Source: Trichopria drosophilae (taxonomy: Eukaryota; Arthropoda; Insecta; Hymenoptera; Diapriidae). Taken from it: 64,000 bases of DNA. The notes beneath the pieces were generated by a model, which was given only the letters and a program-made list of their open reading frames with translations, was not told the DNA's origin and did no database searches. The DNA is taken from contig CM059587.1 of the NCBI GenBank assembly GCA_030407085.1, forward strand, positions 106,563,501-106,627,500. Reading direction: 5' to 3'. This document shows, piece by piece, positions 1 to 10,400 of the stretch. How positions within the stretch are numbered: position 1 is the first letter of the stretch; the number at the start of each line of letters is the position of its first letter. The position numbers and the translations under genes were made by a program.

Positions 1-772
1 CAATTCAATATGGTAGCATTTTTTTCATTGTGGGGAATAAATTAAACCTGAAAAAATGAGTGCATACCTACAAAACAAATGAACATCGATTAATATGAAA
101 TTCCCTCCAAATTTCCAAGAATAGACAGTTGCATTACGTTACTATAATGTAATGTAGAAAAATCAATGAAATGAGCGTCACGTAAAGTACCTTACGATGT
201 ACTTTACGTTTTATACGCTGACGTATTTTACTCGCAGTATTGTGAACGCTGTGCATATATAGACTGTTTATGCATGTGTGCTTACAGATACATTTGCAAT
301 GTATATTATGTACTATACATAGCTTACGCATAACCTTAAAAAGCCATTCGCGAAGTTGTAGAAGTATAGAACTTGGATGACGAAGTACGAAGTTTGTGGC
401 GTTCAAAGTTGTATATTTTAAACGCAACACTTTTTTTACTCGTATGTGCAGCTTTATTTATATGCTAATTATTGAAACATTAAATAATGTATACATATAC
501 TCCTTTTAGCAGTTTTTAGAATTCTAATATAACCTACAATTGTGGATTACAACGCAGTTTAATTTATTCTATGCATTTTAAAAAATGAATTAGTGTGCAA
601 ACTGAATGTAATATTTACATTAAACTGTGTATTGAATCGGTGCTTATGTGTAAAAATTATACTAGATTTTCAACATAATTTGACACTTTCTTATCTATTT
701 TCATTGATAATTAACTTCTAGCCCCTGAGGCATAATAACATTAGATATAAGTAGTTGTACGTTTAATTTCAG
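1..772. other. AT-rich intron sequence upstream of the first visible forkhead exon
   Basis: No coding exon is recognisable here. The stretch ends in a clean acceptor (TTTAATTTCAG at 762-772) that opens the forkhead exon, so it is most simply the intron before that exon. It contains an 11-bp inverted repeat (ACGTAAAGTAC at 180-190, mirrored at 199-209) around an 8-nt loop. The earlier exons of the gene, including most of the forkhead domain, lie outside the window. Confidence 0.6.
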
Positions 773-1073
773 AATCTTGGAAAAGGATCACTCTGGATGG
801 TTGACGCTCAGTATCGCCCAAATCTTATACAAGCGCTGTCACGCGCCCCCTGTCCCCCCCCAACTGCCCCAAACATTTCACCAGATAAGAATCCTAGGAA
901 GTACATTAATACTCGACTTCCCGATCCAGTCCTCTTCCCATACCTGTCAAAAAGACTTGCTTCGAGCAACATCTGTGAAAATTCCGAGATGGAATTCGAT
1001 AGCGATGTTGACGCCGCAGCTGCTGCTATGCTGTCTTTCAAACATGGGCCAATCATTCTCAATCATAACAAAG
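773..1073 (+). CDS. CHES-1-like: CHES-1-like exon: end of forkhead domain plus linker
   Basis: The acceptor is TTTCAG at 767-772 and the donor is AAAG/GTGAAT after 1073. The frame starting at 773 reads directly into the wing-2 part of a forkhead domain, so translation enters from an upstream exon; the ATG at 797 is internal. A Pro-rich stretch and an Asp/Ala block (SDVDAAAAAML) follow. The exon ends with one base of a codon and joins 1198 to give Asp-Arg-Lys-Lys-Lys. Confidence 0.85.
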
Positions 1074-4000
1074 GTGAATTGAGAAAGTACCAACATTTGT
1101 TATTTATGATATATTTAGCGTTCTAAAATTTGTTTTACGATGTTATACTGACTTATTATTTATAAATTACATGGAGTATGTTGTGTGTCACTTACAGATC
1201 GGAAAAAGAAGATGGCACATACAAAAATGGTTCCTGTAATTACAAGGAGTTCAAGTGAAGATCATACATACAGCTGCATCACGTCAGTACGTCTTGAAAG
1301 GTAAAATTACAAAATAAACAATTGTTTTATGTATTTATAGAAATTATACATAAAGTCGACAGTTCATCACTCGAGCGCAATATTTATCGAATCTATCAAT
1401 TTTGATACCGGTAATCGTTTCCCGTGTTTTCGTGATGTTACTAGTGTCTTGTCTCCGATACACAAACAAAAAAAAATCGGAACAAGGTACAGGCACACGG
1501 AATCGGTAACAACTCGCAAACGAGCTTGTTCCGATAATACTCCGGTGCAATTTAGTGGACTCTTTTACCAGGGTACATGTGTGGTTTTTGTTATGACCCC
1601 TGTACAGGCCGAGTGACGCAGATGATTACAATCGGGAGAGCAGGAAAGAGCATGGTCAAAAACGCAGAAAAAATAGTCATCAGGAGCTCAGAGAAGAGCT
1701 GCTGGAGGACACTGGTCAGACAGAAGTAAACAGGTGGAGGCTTGGTGAAGAACAATTAGAAGACTGCAGTCAAATTCTCGAACAAGAATATAAGAACAGC
1801 GAAACCAACTTTCAAAAACGGAGAAAAGTCTGTTATCAAAAGCTTTTGCAAGGACTGATAGAAGAGAGTGGACTTATGGAAGATCAAGCAGAAGAGAATG
1901 CACAAGAAGATCAAGTAGAAATAAGAAACCCTGAGGACATAGAAGATAGAACAAAGGGTGACAGTTATGATCTTCAAGAAGAACCAATTGTAGATAATAA
2001 ACCTGTGGTTGAACAGGATTCTACAGAAGAGAATGTTCAGTTCGAACAAGATCTAGTAGAAGTAAGTGGTCCAAATTTCAGGCAAGACGAAAATGAGGGG
2101 CTTGAAGAAGAGTCAATGGAAAAAATAAGTGAGGTACTCCAAAAAGATCAGGAAGATTCGAGTAGTCCTATCCACGAAGATGATCTTGCAGAAGAGAGTG
2201 ATCTTGACGAACATGAGACTGTAGCAACTAGCCCAGAATTACAAGAGCCTCTGCAAGAAAGCAGTCAAGACCTTGAAGAAGAGCAAATTGATGCACACAG
2301 TCAAGAGCTTCAACAAGGGGACAACGATGAAGACGATCCTGTGCTTGAAGAACAGCAGCCAGAACAATGTAATCTTGAAGCAGATGAACCAGAAGCAAGC
2401 TGTGTAGAAAACGAGGACGAAGCTATAAAAGAAAGCAGTCCACAAAAGAGTAATGAGGAATCGGAAGAGCCTAGTCAAGTGCCTGAACAGGAAGAGGACA
2501 AAGATGGAAGCAAACTTATGCTCGAACAAGAACAATCGGGACAAACGGATCAGCAGAATGAAATAAAAGTTTGTTGTCCAGAAATTGAAGAAGAACCAAT
2601 AAAAGATAGTGGTCATGAAACAACAGATGAGCCATTGGAAGAAGACATGGAAGTTGACGACGAAGAGAAGACGGAGGAAAGCAGTCTTGTGCTTGAGGAG
2701 CAGACTGAACAAAGTAACCTGTCTGGACCCGATGACGAAGAAGTAAGTTGTTCAGAAAATGAACAAGAAACAGAAAAAGACAGCAGCCTAGAATTGGTAG
2801 AAGAACAACTAAAAGAAAATAATCTTGTGCACAGTGAAGAGTGTGCAGAACAAATCGCTGAACCTAGACAAGATCAGGAAGAAGTAAGTTACCCAGAAAG
2901 TGAGCAAGACTTAACAATAGGAAGTAATCCAGCACTAGAAGAAGAGAAATTGACAGACGACGTTCCTGTGCAGGAACAGACGGAACAAAATTCTCAATTT
3001 GAAGATCAGAAAGAAATAAGCTGCAAAGAAAGTGAACAAGATGTGACGAAAGAAAGCAATCAGAGTGATGTAATCCAACCAGAGCAAGTAGAAGGGAGCC
3101 TTGGAGAATGTGAGAAAGTAAGCCATGAACTAGAACAAGAATTAGAAAATGAAAGTAATCAGGGGAACCAAGATGAACAAACAGAAAGTAAAAGTCCCCA
3201 ATTGACGCAAGAGCTTACCGAAGATAATCTAAAATTAATAGAGGAACAAGAAGAAAGGAGAGTACAAGAATCTAGCAGTCCAGAGCATGAGATCGAACCG
3301 GTAACAGCAAAAATAACAGTTTTTGAACATGAACCTGTAGAGGAGAAAAGTGAAGAAACTTTACAAGGACAAACAGAAAAGTGCAATAAAAATTTTGAAA
3401 CAAAGCAGACAAACAAGGATCTCTGCAAAGAACAAGTTGAGGAGTGTAATCTAAAGCTACCAGAAGATTGTTCTATAACAAGTAAACAGATTCCTGAAGA
3501 TGATTGTAAAAACGACAAAGACAACGAAAATAACAGTCAGAATCTTATAAAAGAGTGTGCTATCAAACAAAGTGATGTGATTAAAGAACTTAAAAAAGAA
3601 GATACTAACGAGCACAATCAGGAATTTGAAAAAATGAATGTAAACTTACCAGTTAAAAAATCTATACAAATTGATCAAGAACACGAAGAGGATATCGAAG
3701 AGGACATCCAAAGTAATAAACGATCATATTTCCTAAGACGCTGTAATAAAATTGCTCTAAATGCCGAAACAGATATAATAAGAAAGACTGAATTCAAACC
3801 AGTTGAAAAACCCCAACTAATACCAGTAAAGTCTGAGCAAGTGAGCATGATAAATTCTACAAATCATTACAAAGGAGACGTATTTGAGTATGAATTTATA
3901 GGATATCTCATGAAAATTATATCAATGTCATTCTATGGAATAACTGCTCGAGAAATTCGCAGTTTGGCCTATGATTTTGCAAAACATAGCGGCAGTGCAA

Positions 4001-6613
4001 AATTTTTTAAATGCACCGACAACATGGCGAAAAGAGATTGGTTTTATAGATTCAGGCTGAAGTATCCGAACATCATACAGGATAATCCACGTTTCTTGCC
4101 AAGTAAACCTATCGAAAGACACGTCACTTACAGCAGACTAACAGTTCAGAAATTCTTCGAAACCTTAAAAACCATAATGGAAATTCACTCGATCTCATCT
4201 CTACGAATTTATAATGTGCACGAGTGTCATTTACCTGCTAAAATGAATATCAACGATCTTGATGAAACAAACGATGGACTACTTTCCGAAGATAAAAACG
4301 AACATATTACAGTTATCTGTTGCATCGGCAGTAATGGAATGTGTGTATCACCTATAACAGTATTCCCGAAAATATTTAGTAAACATACATGCGAGGAATC
4401 GACAAACAGTTTCATAAAGATGGAAAATTCTTTAGAAATGTTTGAAGAAACTGGTGAGATTATTTCAGTACTAGTTTACGTGTTATGCGTTAAGTTGTCG
4501 ATATCATTATTTATAACAATATAGTTACAAATAACATTTTGACAATTTATAGATTTCATTCAATAGACTTCGACAACTTAACTGTAACTACTCACACCTC
4601 TCAATTTGCCTTCAATTACTTATGGATACTTTTGATTATTTACAGGTTACATAACTGGAGAAATATTTTTGAAATGGTTGAAACATTTCGTGAAAATTGT
4701 TCCGGTTTCGACACAAAACAAGCTGCTTCTCATTCTCAATGGACACATAAGTCATAAATACATTGAAGCAATTAATTTTGCGGAAAAAAATGGAATAATA
4801 TTGATGTTTATTCCGCAATTTTGCGAACAGCAATTAATGCCTTTGAATGTTATATTTTTTGAACAAATGAAACGTGCATACAACGATCTTTGCACTTCCT
4901 GGCTGCAATATTATCCATTCATTGGCCTGTATGATATACGAGACTTTGTTTCAAAAGCCTACAATAAAGTTGCTTCGAAAGATAATGCAAAGTATGCATT
5001 TTTAATAACGGGAATTCATCCTTGCAATCCAAATATATTGTTGCAAGATATTGAAATTAAAAAACGAGGATACTTAGATACAAGTAAACTGAAAAGAATG
5101 GAAGAGATGAACGTTTATGAAGATGAAATTGAAGAAATCGAAGAGATCGAAGAGGTACCAGAAACGGAGGACACCAAAGCAATCTCGGAAGATGAAGATA
5201 TCGAAGACATGGAAAATGAAGAAATTGAGGAAGCTCTAAGTAACCGAAATTTCGAAGAGGATCAATTAATTGAACGAATCAAAAATATAATTAAGAAAGA
5301 TACGAGTTCTGAGGAAGTGTTGGAAATTCACATAATCAAAGAAGACAAGGTTGGTTGTAAGACTGCAAAGAAAATGAAACCTAAATTGATTCCGAGATTT
5401 CCAAAAAATTCAAAAAAAAATGAAAAACTAGCAAGAATTAATAACATCAGAATCCAGAGCAGTCAACAAAACAAAAGTAAAGGTAGTAATGAAATGCCAA
5501 GCATTTCATTCGTTACTAATGGTTCCGATATTGAAAAGTTGTATTGGTCCCAAGATTCAAACTTCCAGAATAACACAGAATTTGGGTTGAATAGCGAAGG
5601 TGAATTCGATAGTTACAGTCCAGAACATAGTTCAAATTTGAAAAGGAAAAGGCCTTTTTTCGAACTGGAAAGTTTTGCAGAACACCAAGCTAAGAGAAGA
5701 CAAACTAAACAAAAGAAACCGATTAAAACAAAACTGAAGAAAGAAGAGCAAAATTCAGAAATTGAAATGGATATTGTACAAAGTCAAGAACAATATATGA
5801 AATACTTTGCTCTTCACAAAGACGACGAAGACACTAGTTGTATGTATTGCAGTGAAAAATTTCTATTATCTCGGCGAAAAGAGATATGGCTTCAATGTAT
5901 GCAATGCCAACGCTGGGCACATTGCAAATGCGCAGGTTTAAAACCTACTTCTAAATTATTTATATGCGAATCTTGTTCCATCGATGGTCAAGTAATTGGT
6001 GAGACATTAAAAAAGTCGGAGAGACGTAGGAAAAATGAGAAAATTCTATTTAATTGAATTTCTCTTCGGAAGTCTTTTGACGATTATGATTGTTATTGAT
6101 ATTCCTAATTTTAGGAAATGTTGTAATATGTAAGGAAACATTTTTTTTATTTAATGGTGATATTAATCAAATAAAGCGCTTTATTTTATAATTATTAAAA
6201 TCTGTGTTCAAATATTATTCAACCTTTCCCATCCATATTTTTCAAAGAAATTTTCTTATACAAATGACAAAATTAATTCAAATATTTCAAGTTGTATTCT
6301 ACAACAAATTTTCAAGTACTTTAATTGTAATAACACGTTTCTTTATAGCACACGAGGTCCTGACTCGATGGATGTTGGATCAGACGTAGACGAACAGAGG
6401 AAAATTGCAGAAGGTGCGGATGCTCTACTGAACCTTGCTGGAGTTAGCACAACTCATAGTCGCAGTCGGACACCCCAGCCAACGACACCAATTAAATCGG
6501 AGGCAAAGACCAAGCGACGTTCAGTGACGTCGGATTTCCCTCCGGAGAAACGTCGCCGACGCTGGAGGGATTGGAAGGAAGGTGGTAGGCATCTGAAACA
6601 AGTACGAGGCTAA
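773..6613 (+). CDS. CHES-1-like: FoxN2/3-type forkhead transcription factor (CHES-1-like), 3' part
   Basis: This is the 3' half of a forkhead nuclear transcription factor gene; the 5' end lies outside the window. Exons are 773-1073, 1198-1300, 1608-1733 (candidate short form) and 6349-6613, giving 264 in-frame residues ending at TAA 6611-6613. The first exon opens with the end of the forkhead domain (GKGSLWMVDAQYRPNLIQAL), typical of the FoxN2/3 wing region. Later blocks match FOXN3 as I remember it: DSDVDAAAAAML, EDHTYS, PSDADD, and the C-terminal ADALLNLAG followed by a basic KRRRRWRDWK stretch. All junctions keep phase (1073/1198 phase 1; 1300 and 1733 to 6349 phase 2). A long alternative coding block carrying a transposase-derived protein sits between the third and last exons. 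Family assignment is strong. Exact isoforms are inferred from splice sites only. Confidence 0.85.
1198..1300 (+). CDS. CHES-1-like: CHES-1-like exon: short Ser-rich linker
   Basis: The acceptor is CACTTACAG ending at 1197 and the donor is GAAAG/GTAAAA after 1300. Only the frame that continues from 1073 is open (RKKKMAHTKMVPVITRSSSE then DHTYSC). The other two frames contain stops, which supports the splice model. The exon ends with two bases of a codon (phase 2), which matches both the acceptor at 1607/1608 and the acceptor at 6348/6349. Confidence 0.8.
1608..6057 (+). CDS. Domesticated Tigger/pogo-type transposase with acidic tract and PHD-like finger, spliced in frame to CHES-1-like
   Basis: Two exons (1608-4453 and 4646-6057) form one reading frame that continues the forkhead frame. 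With the upstream exons it gives 1553 in-window residues. In order it encodes: a FoxN3-like start (PSDADDYNRESRKEH); a Glu/Gln/Ser-rich acidic tract (about 1846-3720); a CENP-B-type HTH (about 3885-4090, with RDWFYRFRLKYP); a DDE_1 domain (about 4195-4990, with RIYNVHE, LLILNGH, LMPLNV); a second acidic patch (5101-5280); and a PHD-like Cys/His finger (about 5836-5980). The expected acidic residues are His (4219-4221), Asn (4738-4740) and Asn (4846-4848), so cut-and-paste activity is very unlikely. The frame is otherwise intact over 4 kb, which argues for a conserved host function in DNA binding. No ATG occurs between 1608 and 1846. The alternative is an independent gene starting at 1846 inside a CHES-1-like intron. 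Confidence 0.8.
4454..4645 (+). other. Intron splitting the DDE transposase domain
   Basis: The donor is ACTG/GTGAGA and the acceptor is TTATTTACAG/GTTAC. Removing this 192-nt intron rebuilds a continuous domain (EETGYITGEIFLKWLKHF) that is normal for this transposase family. Retention would add a short unrelated tail and stop at 4522-4524. Confidence 0.85.
6170..6175 (+). terminator. Poly(A) signal of the transposase-ending isoform
   Basis: AATAAA lies 113 nt after the stop at 6057 and before the last CHES-1-like acceptor at 6348. This placement allows the fusion transcript to end here, upstream of the canonical terminal exon. Confidence 0.6.
6349..6613 (+). CDS. CHES-1-like: CHES-1-like terminal exon with conserved C-terminal block
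   Basis: The acceptor is TTTCTTTATAG ending at 6348. The frame from 6350 reads TRGPDSMDVGSDVDEQ, then ADALLNLAG, which corresponds to the conserved acidic-plus-LLHLAG motif near the FOXN3 C-terminus. A basic tail (PEKRRRRWRDWKEGG) and TAA 6611-6613 follow. The first base completes a phase-2 codon, compatible with donors after 1300 and after 1733. Confidence 0.8.
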
Positions 6614-7437
6614 ACTCGGTAAGAAATATGCGCCGAACAGGATATACCAAAGTCCAAGTTTCTATGCGCCACGAGATTAGGTTAGGTTACAAAATATTGC
6701 GACGAAGAAGAACATCGGCCCGCGGCATCGATTGGCAGTTGCTCAGGGATCGTAATTTGCTTATAAATAATGCCAAAATCAATTCGGTAAATACTAGACG
6801 TAAAGCAATAATAGATGATTAAATCGGAGTCGTCCTGCGTCTCTAGCGCCGGAAGAATAAGAGACCTTACGCGTGTACATTTCGGATAAATTGTATATAT
6901 AGACACACACACATATATATATATATATATACATATTCATTATATATATATGTAAATATATAAATTAAACAGAAGGGATATCAAAACTGAGGCCCCGAGA
7001 GAAATTGAGATGAATGAAAATAGGAGAGAGTCACGGAGTATCAGCAGACTTTTAGAATATTGTTGCGAACGATTATGAATATTAATGAATTCATAGAGAG
7101 TTTAATTAATAATAATAGATCTTTATTAGACTTTTCTGTAGATATGTATAGAGATAAAATTGATAATTATTCACTATAGAGAAATTTATAATATATTTGA
7201 AGAGAGAATATTAACATATATATACTTCTAGAGCTCTATTAAAGTACCTTTAAAACATTGAAATTGCCACAACTTCTTTATTTGATTCTAAAGAGTTGAA
7301 CACCAGAAAAGTCTTTAGGTATAGTCAGGTCTCTGTTAGACGGATTCTGACACGTAAATGTTGATATAAACAAATGCTGTGATTGGCAGAGAAAATTTAA
7401 TTAGGATCGAGAGCTTTTCTCGTCAACATGAAATAAA
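6614..7437 (+). other. Probable 3' UTR of CHES-1-like
   Basis: Non-coding sequence following the stop. AATAAA occurs at 7432-7437 and again at 7728-7733. Which site is used cannot be told from sequence. Confidence 0.4.
6901..6960. repeat. (AC)n/(AT)n simple repeat
   Basis: Low-complexity run of CA then TA dinucleotides in the probable CHES-1-like 3' UTR. Confidence 0.9.
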
Positions 7438-10400
7438 ATTTATAGTTGATATGAAATTTGTTTGTTCAGAATCAAAGTTGGGTATGTGTCAATTCAAAAT
7501 TTATTGCAGGTATTATAATGGGCATCTTAATATACTTACAATATATAAACATGTGTATGTATACACCAGGTCAGGGATGATAAATTTGAGATAGGATAAT
7601 ACTGATTTCCACTAAAGTGCTTATAAATAGTGCTTATATTGGTCTGAAATGGTGCACAAAATGTATTTGGACATGGAAAATATTTTGTCTCGAAAAAACA
7701 CATGTCGACAAGATGTGCATTGTGTGCAATAAAATACGTCTAAATAATCTCTTGTGCGCAATTTCATGCCGTTATGTGCAATCTGAGAAAAACTTCTCCT
7801 AAGTACAAGATTATCAGTTCTCTTGGTATATACATATATTTATATAGATAAATAGCAATTACACCTGTATCGTAGAGATTGTTAAAGAAATGCGCGTATG
7901 ATAAGCCTGTCTCATTGTTAGCACTATTTATTTCGATTTTCATGTCGGTATCTGAAGGTCACCGGGGGTGGTTTTAATCATGACGATTTATCATATCGAT
8001 TTCGATAGTATTCTTGTAAAATAAGCCATAGTTACCAAAGATTGAGATAAACTCAGCATCTGACTTTCTCATACAAATATATAACATACCGGAATAGCAA
8101 AAATTAGACCTATTAATATCAACAAAAGTGAAATCAAACCCGACGGAGTGGTGTTCTGCAAAGTCTGTGTCAGTGCTTTGAAAAAATTGTCCTAGGCTAG
8201 TTTCGGTGACTACAAATTCTCTGAAAACTACTTGAATTTGATAAGACGGTATTTTCGTACTTTGCTAAATCATAAGTGTACTTTTCAGAGATTTTCGTGA
8301 GAAAAGACTCAAATTCAGAACGAAAAACGTGAGCGAAAGTGCGTTTGTTGTTGAGGCATGAGGGTAATATTCACTAAGAGAAAGAAGCAAATGAAAAGGA
8401 TGCGAGGAAAAACTTAAACTTATCTCGCCTTTTTCTACTCTAAATGTAGCTTTGAAAAAAACCCGTTTTAACGATGCTGATGTATGTACATAATGATAAA
8501 AAATACTTGAATCTAGAACGCGTTGACAAGCTGCGCACAAGCTACCGTCATGAATTGGAGTGGGGTACTTTTCGTGCGGTAGGGGAAATTAATTTTATTT
8601 TTGAATTACCAAATGATTGATAGCGGAGAAGAATGTTATGGAAGTTTGCACATATAACTTTGTGCAGTTAGATTAGGAATAACTAAACGAAAGGTACATA
8701 CATATATATTTTTGCAGGGTTTCGCTCTCGTGATAAAAGCTCTTCCTCACAATATTCGCGCCGCTTACGATATTAAGCCTTTAGCTCTTCTTCTCTTTCA
8801 CCTGCCTGATAAATTGATGAAATGGATGCTTCATGTGTTAGCACGATAAAAGCATCTAGTTTCTAGTCTTCAACTGGTATCAGATCTTCGTTTGAGTTGT
8901 TATATAAAAAATTATTATGGCTAAAATTTGACGGAATGCTACGTTATTGAAAGTACAATTGCGTATGTTTATGAGAAATTTATATGGAAAATTATTTTTT
9001 GGAAAAGTTTTATTACGAATTGTTTTTTGTAGGAATATTTTAAGATTATATTTATATTGCGATTGATTTGAGAATTTATATTGAATTTGGAAGTTTTCTT
9101 TTTTATTACAATAGAAATAAAAGTCATAGCTTGAATGGCCAGGTACATATCAACGTCCTGTACGGAAACTAGCACGTTTACAGAAAATTATAATGGAAAC
9201 GTTACTTTTCGTAAGCGGCGTTGATATACAATTTACACTTAACCAAGCTATGTAGGGAAAATGTTAACTAATTATAAAACATAGCTACTGTTATTATTTC
9301 TTTCGAAAATCATTTGCGTAAAGGTATTGCAGTATCGTAGGATTTTTATATGAGGTTCTGTTTGAATAAATTTTATATGATTAAGTATAGAAACGTTAGT
9401 TTATATTTTCATTCTATTTAAGATAAAATATTACGTAGCATTTTCTTATAGACTTTGATTTTTTTGTTGAGGTCAAATATGAAGTTGAGTACCAATTGAG
9501 GTTCTTATTTTTCATGATTTAAAAAATGTACAAGTTATTACTTTAGTACAAATTTTGTAAAAGGAATAGGAAATTTAATTATTATTTTACATGAAAAATC
9601 GATTGCATAAATTTTTATAAATTGCATGCCAACTCAAACGATGGTCATTTACTAATGGTACGCAAAAGTTTAGTGTCATCGGAGCTATCACGCAAGATTA
9701 GCTTCCTTTTGCTGTGACTGAGAGTCTGTTCTTCCATGTAGCTTATTCTAAAATAATCAATTAGGAGCGTCATGCTTACAGGTTAGGCAAAATCTTTATT
9801 GGTTAAGTTTTAAGGATAGTCGATATAAAGTTACGTTAGACGACGTACATTAAAGCAATATACCAGAAACACCTGATAATGTCGAATAAAATAAATCTTT
9901 GAATGCTTAGCAAGATCATTGAATGCTAATCACACTGTACCTTGAACAAAGTACATAGTATATTTCTAATATGCTGAAAAGTTAAAAATTTTCTTCACAA
10001 CAGTTACGCATTCAAAAAATGAAAATATATGACGATTTGACAGATTATAATGTAATATTATTTCTTATATTAATTAAAAGGTTAAATTTATACAAGCATT
10101 GTAACATTGTTAAATTCAAATTTTACTTGTTATATTAATGGAAATCTATAAAAACTTGCCAAATAATCCAATCACAAGTTATTTAATAGGCTTATTATAT
10201 ATTTGTGATAGTTTGATACAGTTTACAAAAAATTAAATTTTTTTAAAAGATATTTAAAATTTTTTAACTTCCTGTTTTGATGATTGTGTATGTATTAGAT
10301 TAAGATTGTGGATTTTAATCTGCATTCAAAATGTTTTAGATACTTTGTGCTTATTTGTGCATTATTTTGCATTTGACCGAATCAACTTAAAGATGAGTTT

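Noticed and set aside
2239..2712. 157-codon minus-strand frame
   Set aside because: It is the antisense of the Glu-rich tract. The Phe/Leu-rich composition is what GAA/GAG-rich DNA gives on the opposite strand.
4454..4524. Continuation of the transposase frame to the stop at 4524
   Set aside because: The tail after the strong GTGAGA donor is unrelated to the family. Splicing to 4646 restores the domain exactly.
1608..6057. Active autonomous Tigger/pogo transposon
   Set aside because: No TIRs or TA duplication were found around the block, all catalytic acids are replaced, and it is spliced to host exons.
6673..6686. Short TTAGG-like words (insect telomere repeat)
   Set aside because: Only two imperfect units (TTAGGTTAGGTT). 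Chance in AT-rich DNA.
6628..6822. 64-codon frame after the CHES-1-like stop
   Set aside because: No splice signal connects it, there is no known domain, and it lies in the expected 3' UTR.
8265..8540. 91-codon minus-strand frame
   Set aside because: No domain, and its composition is typical of random frames in this region.
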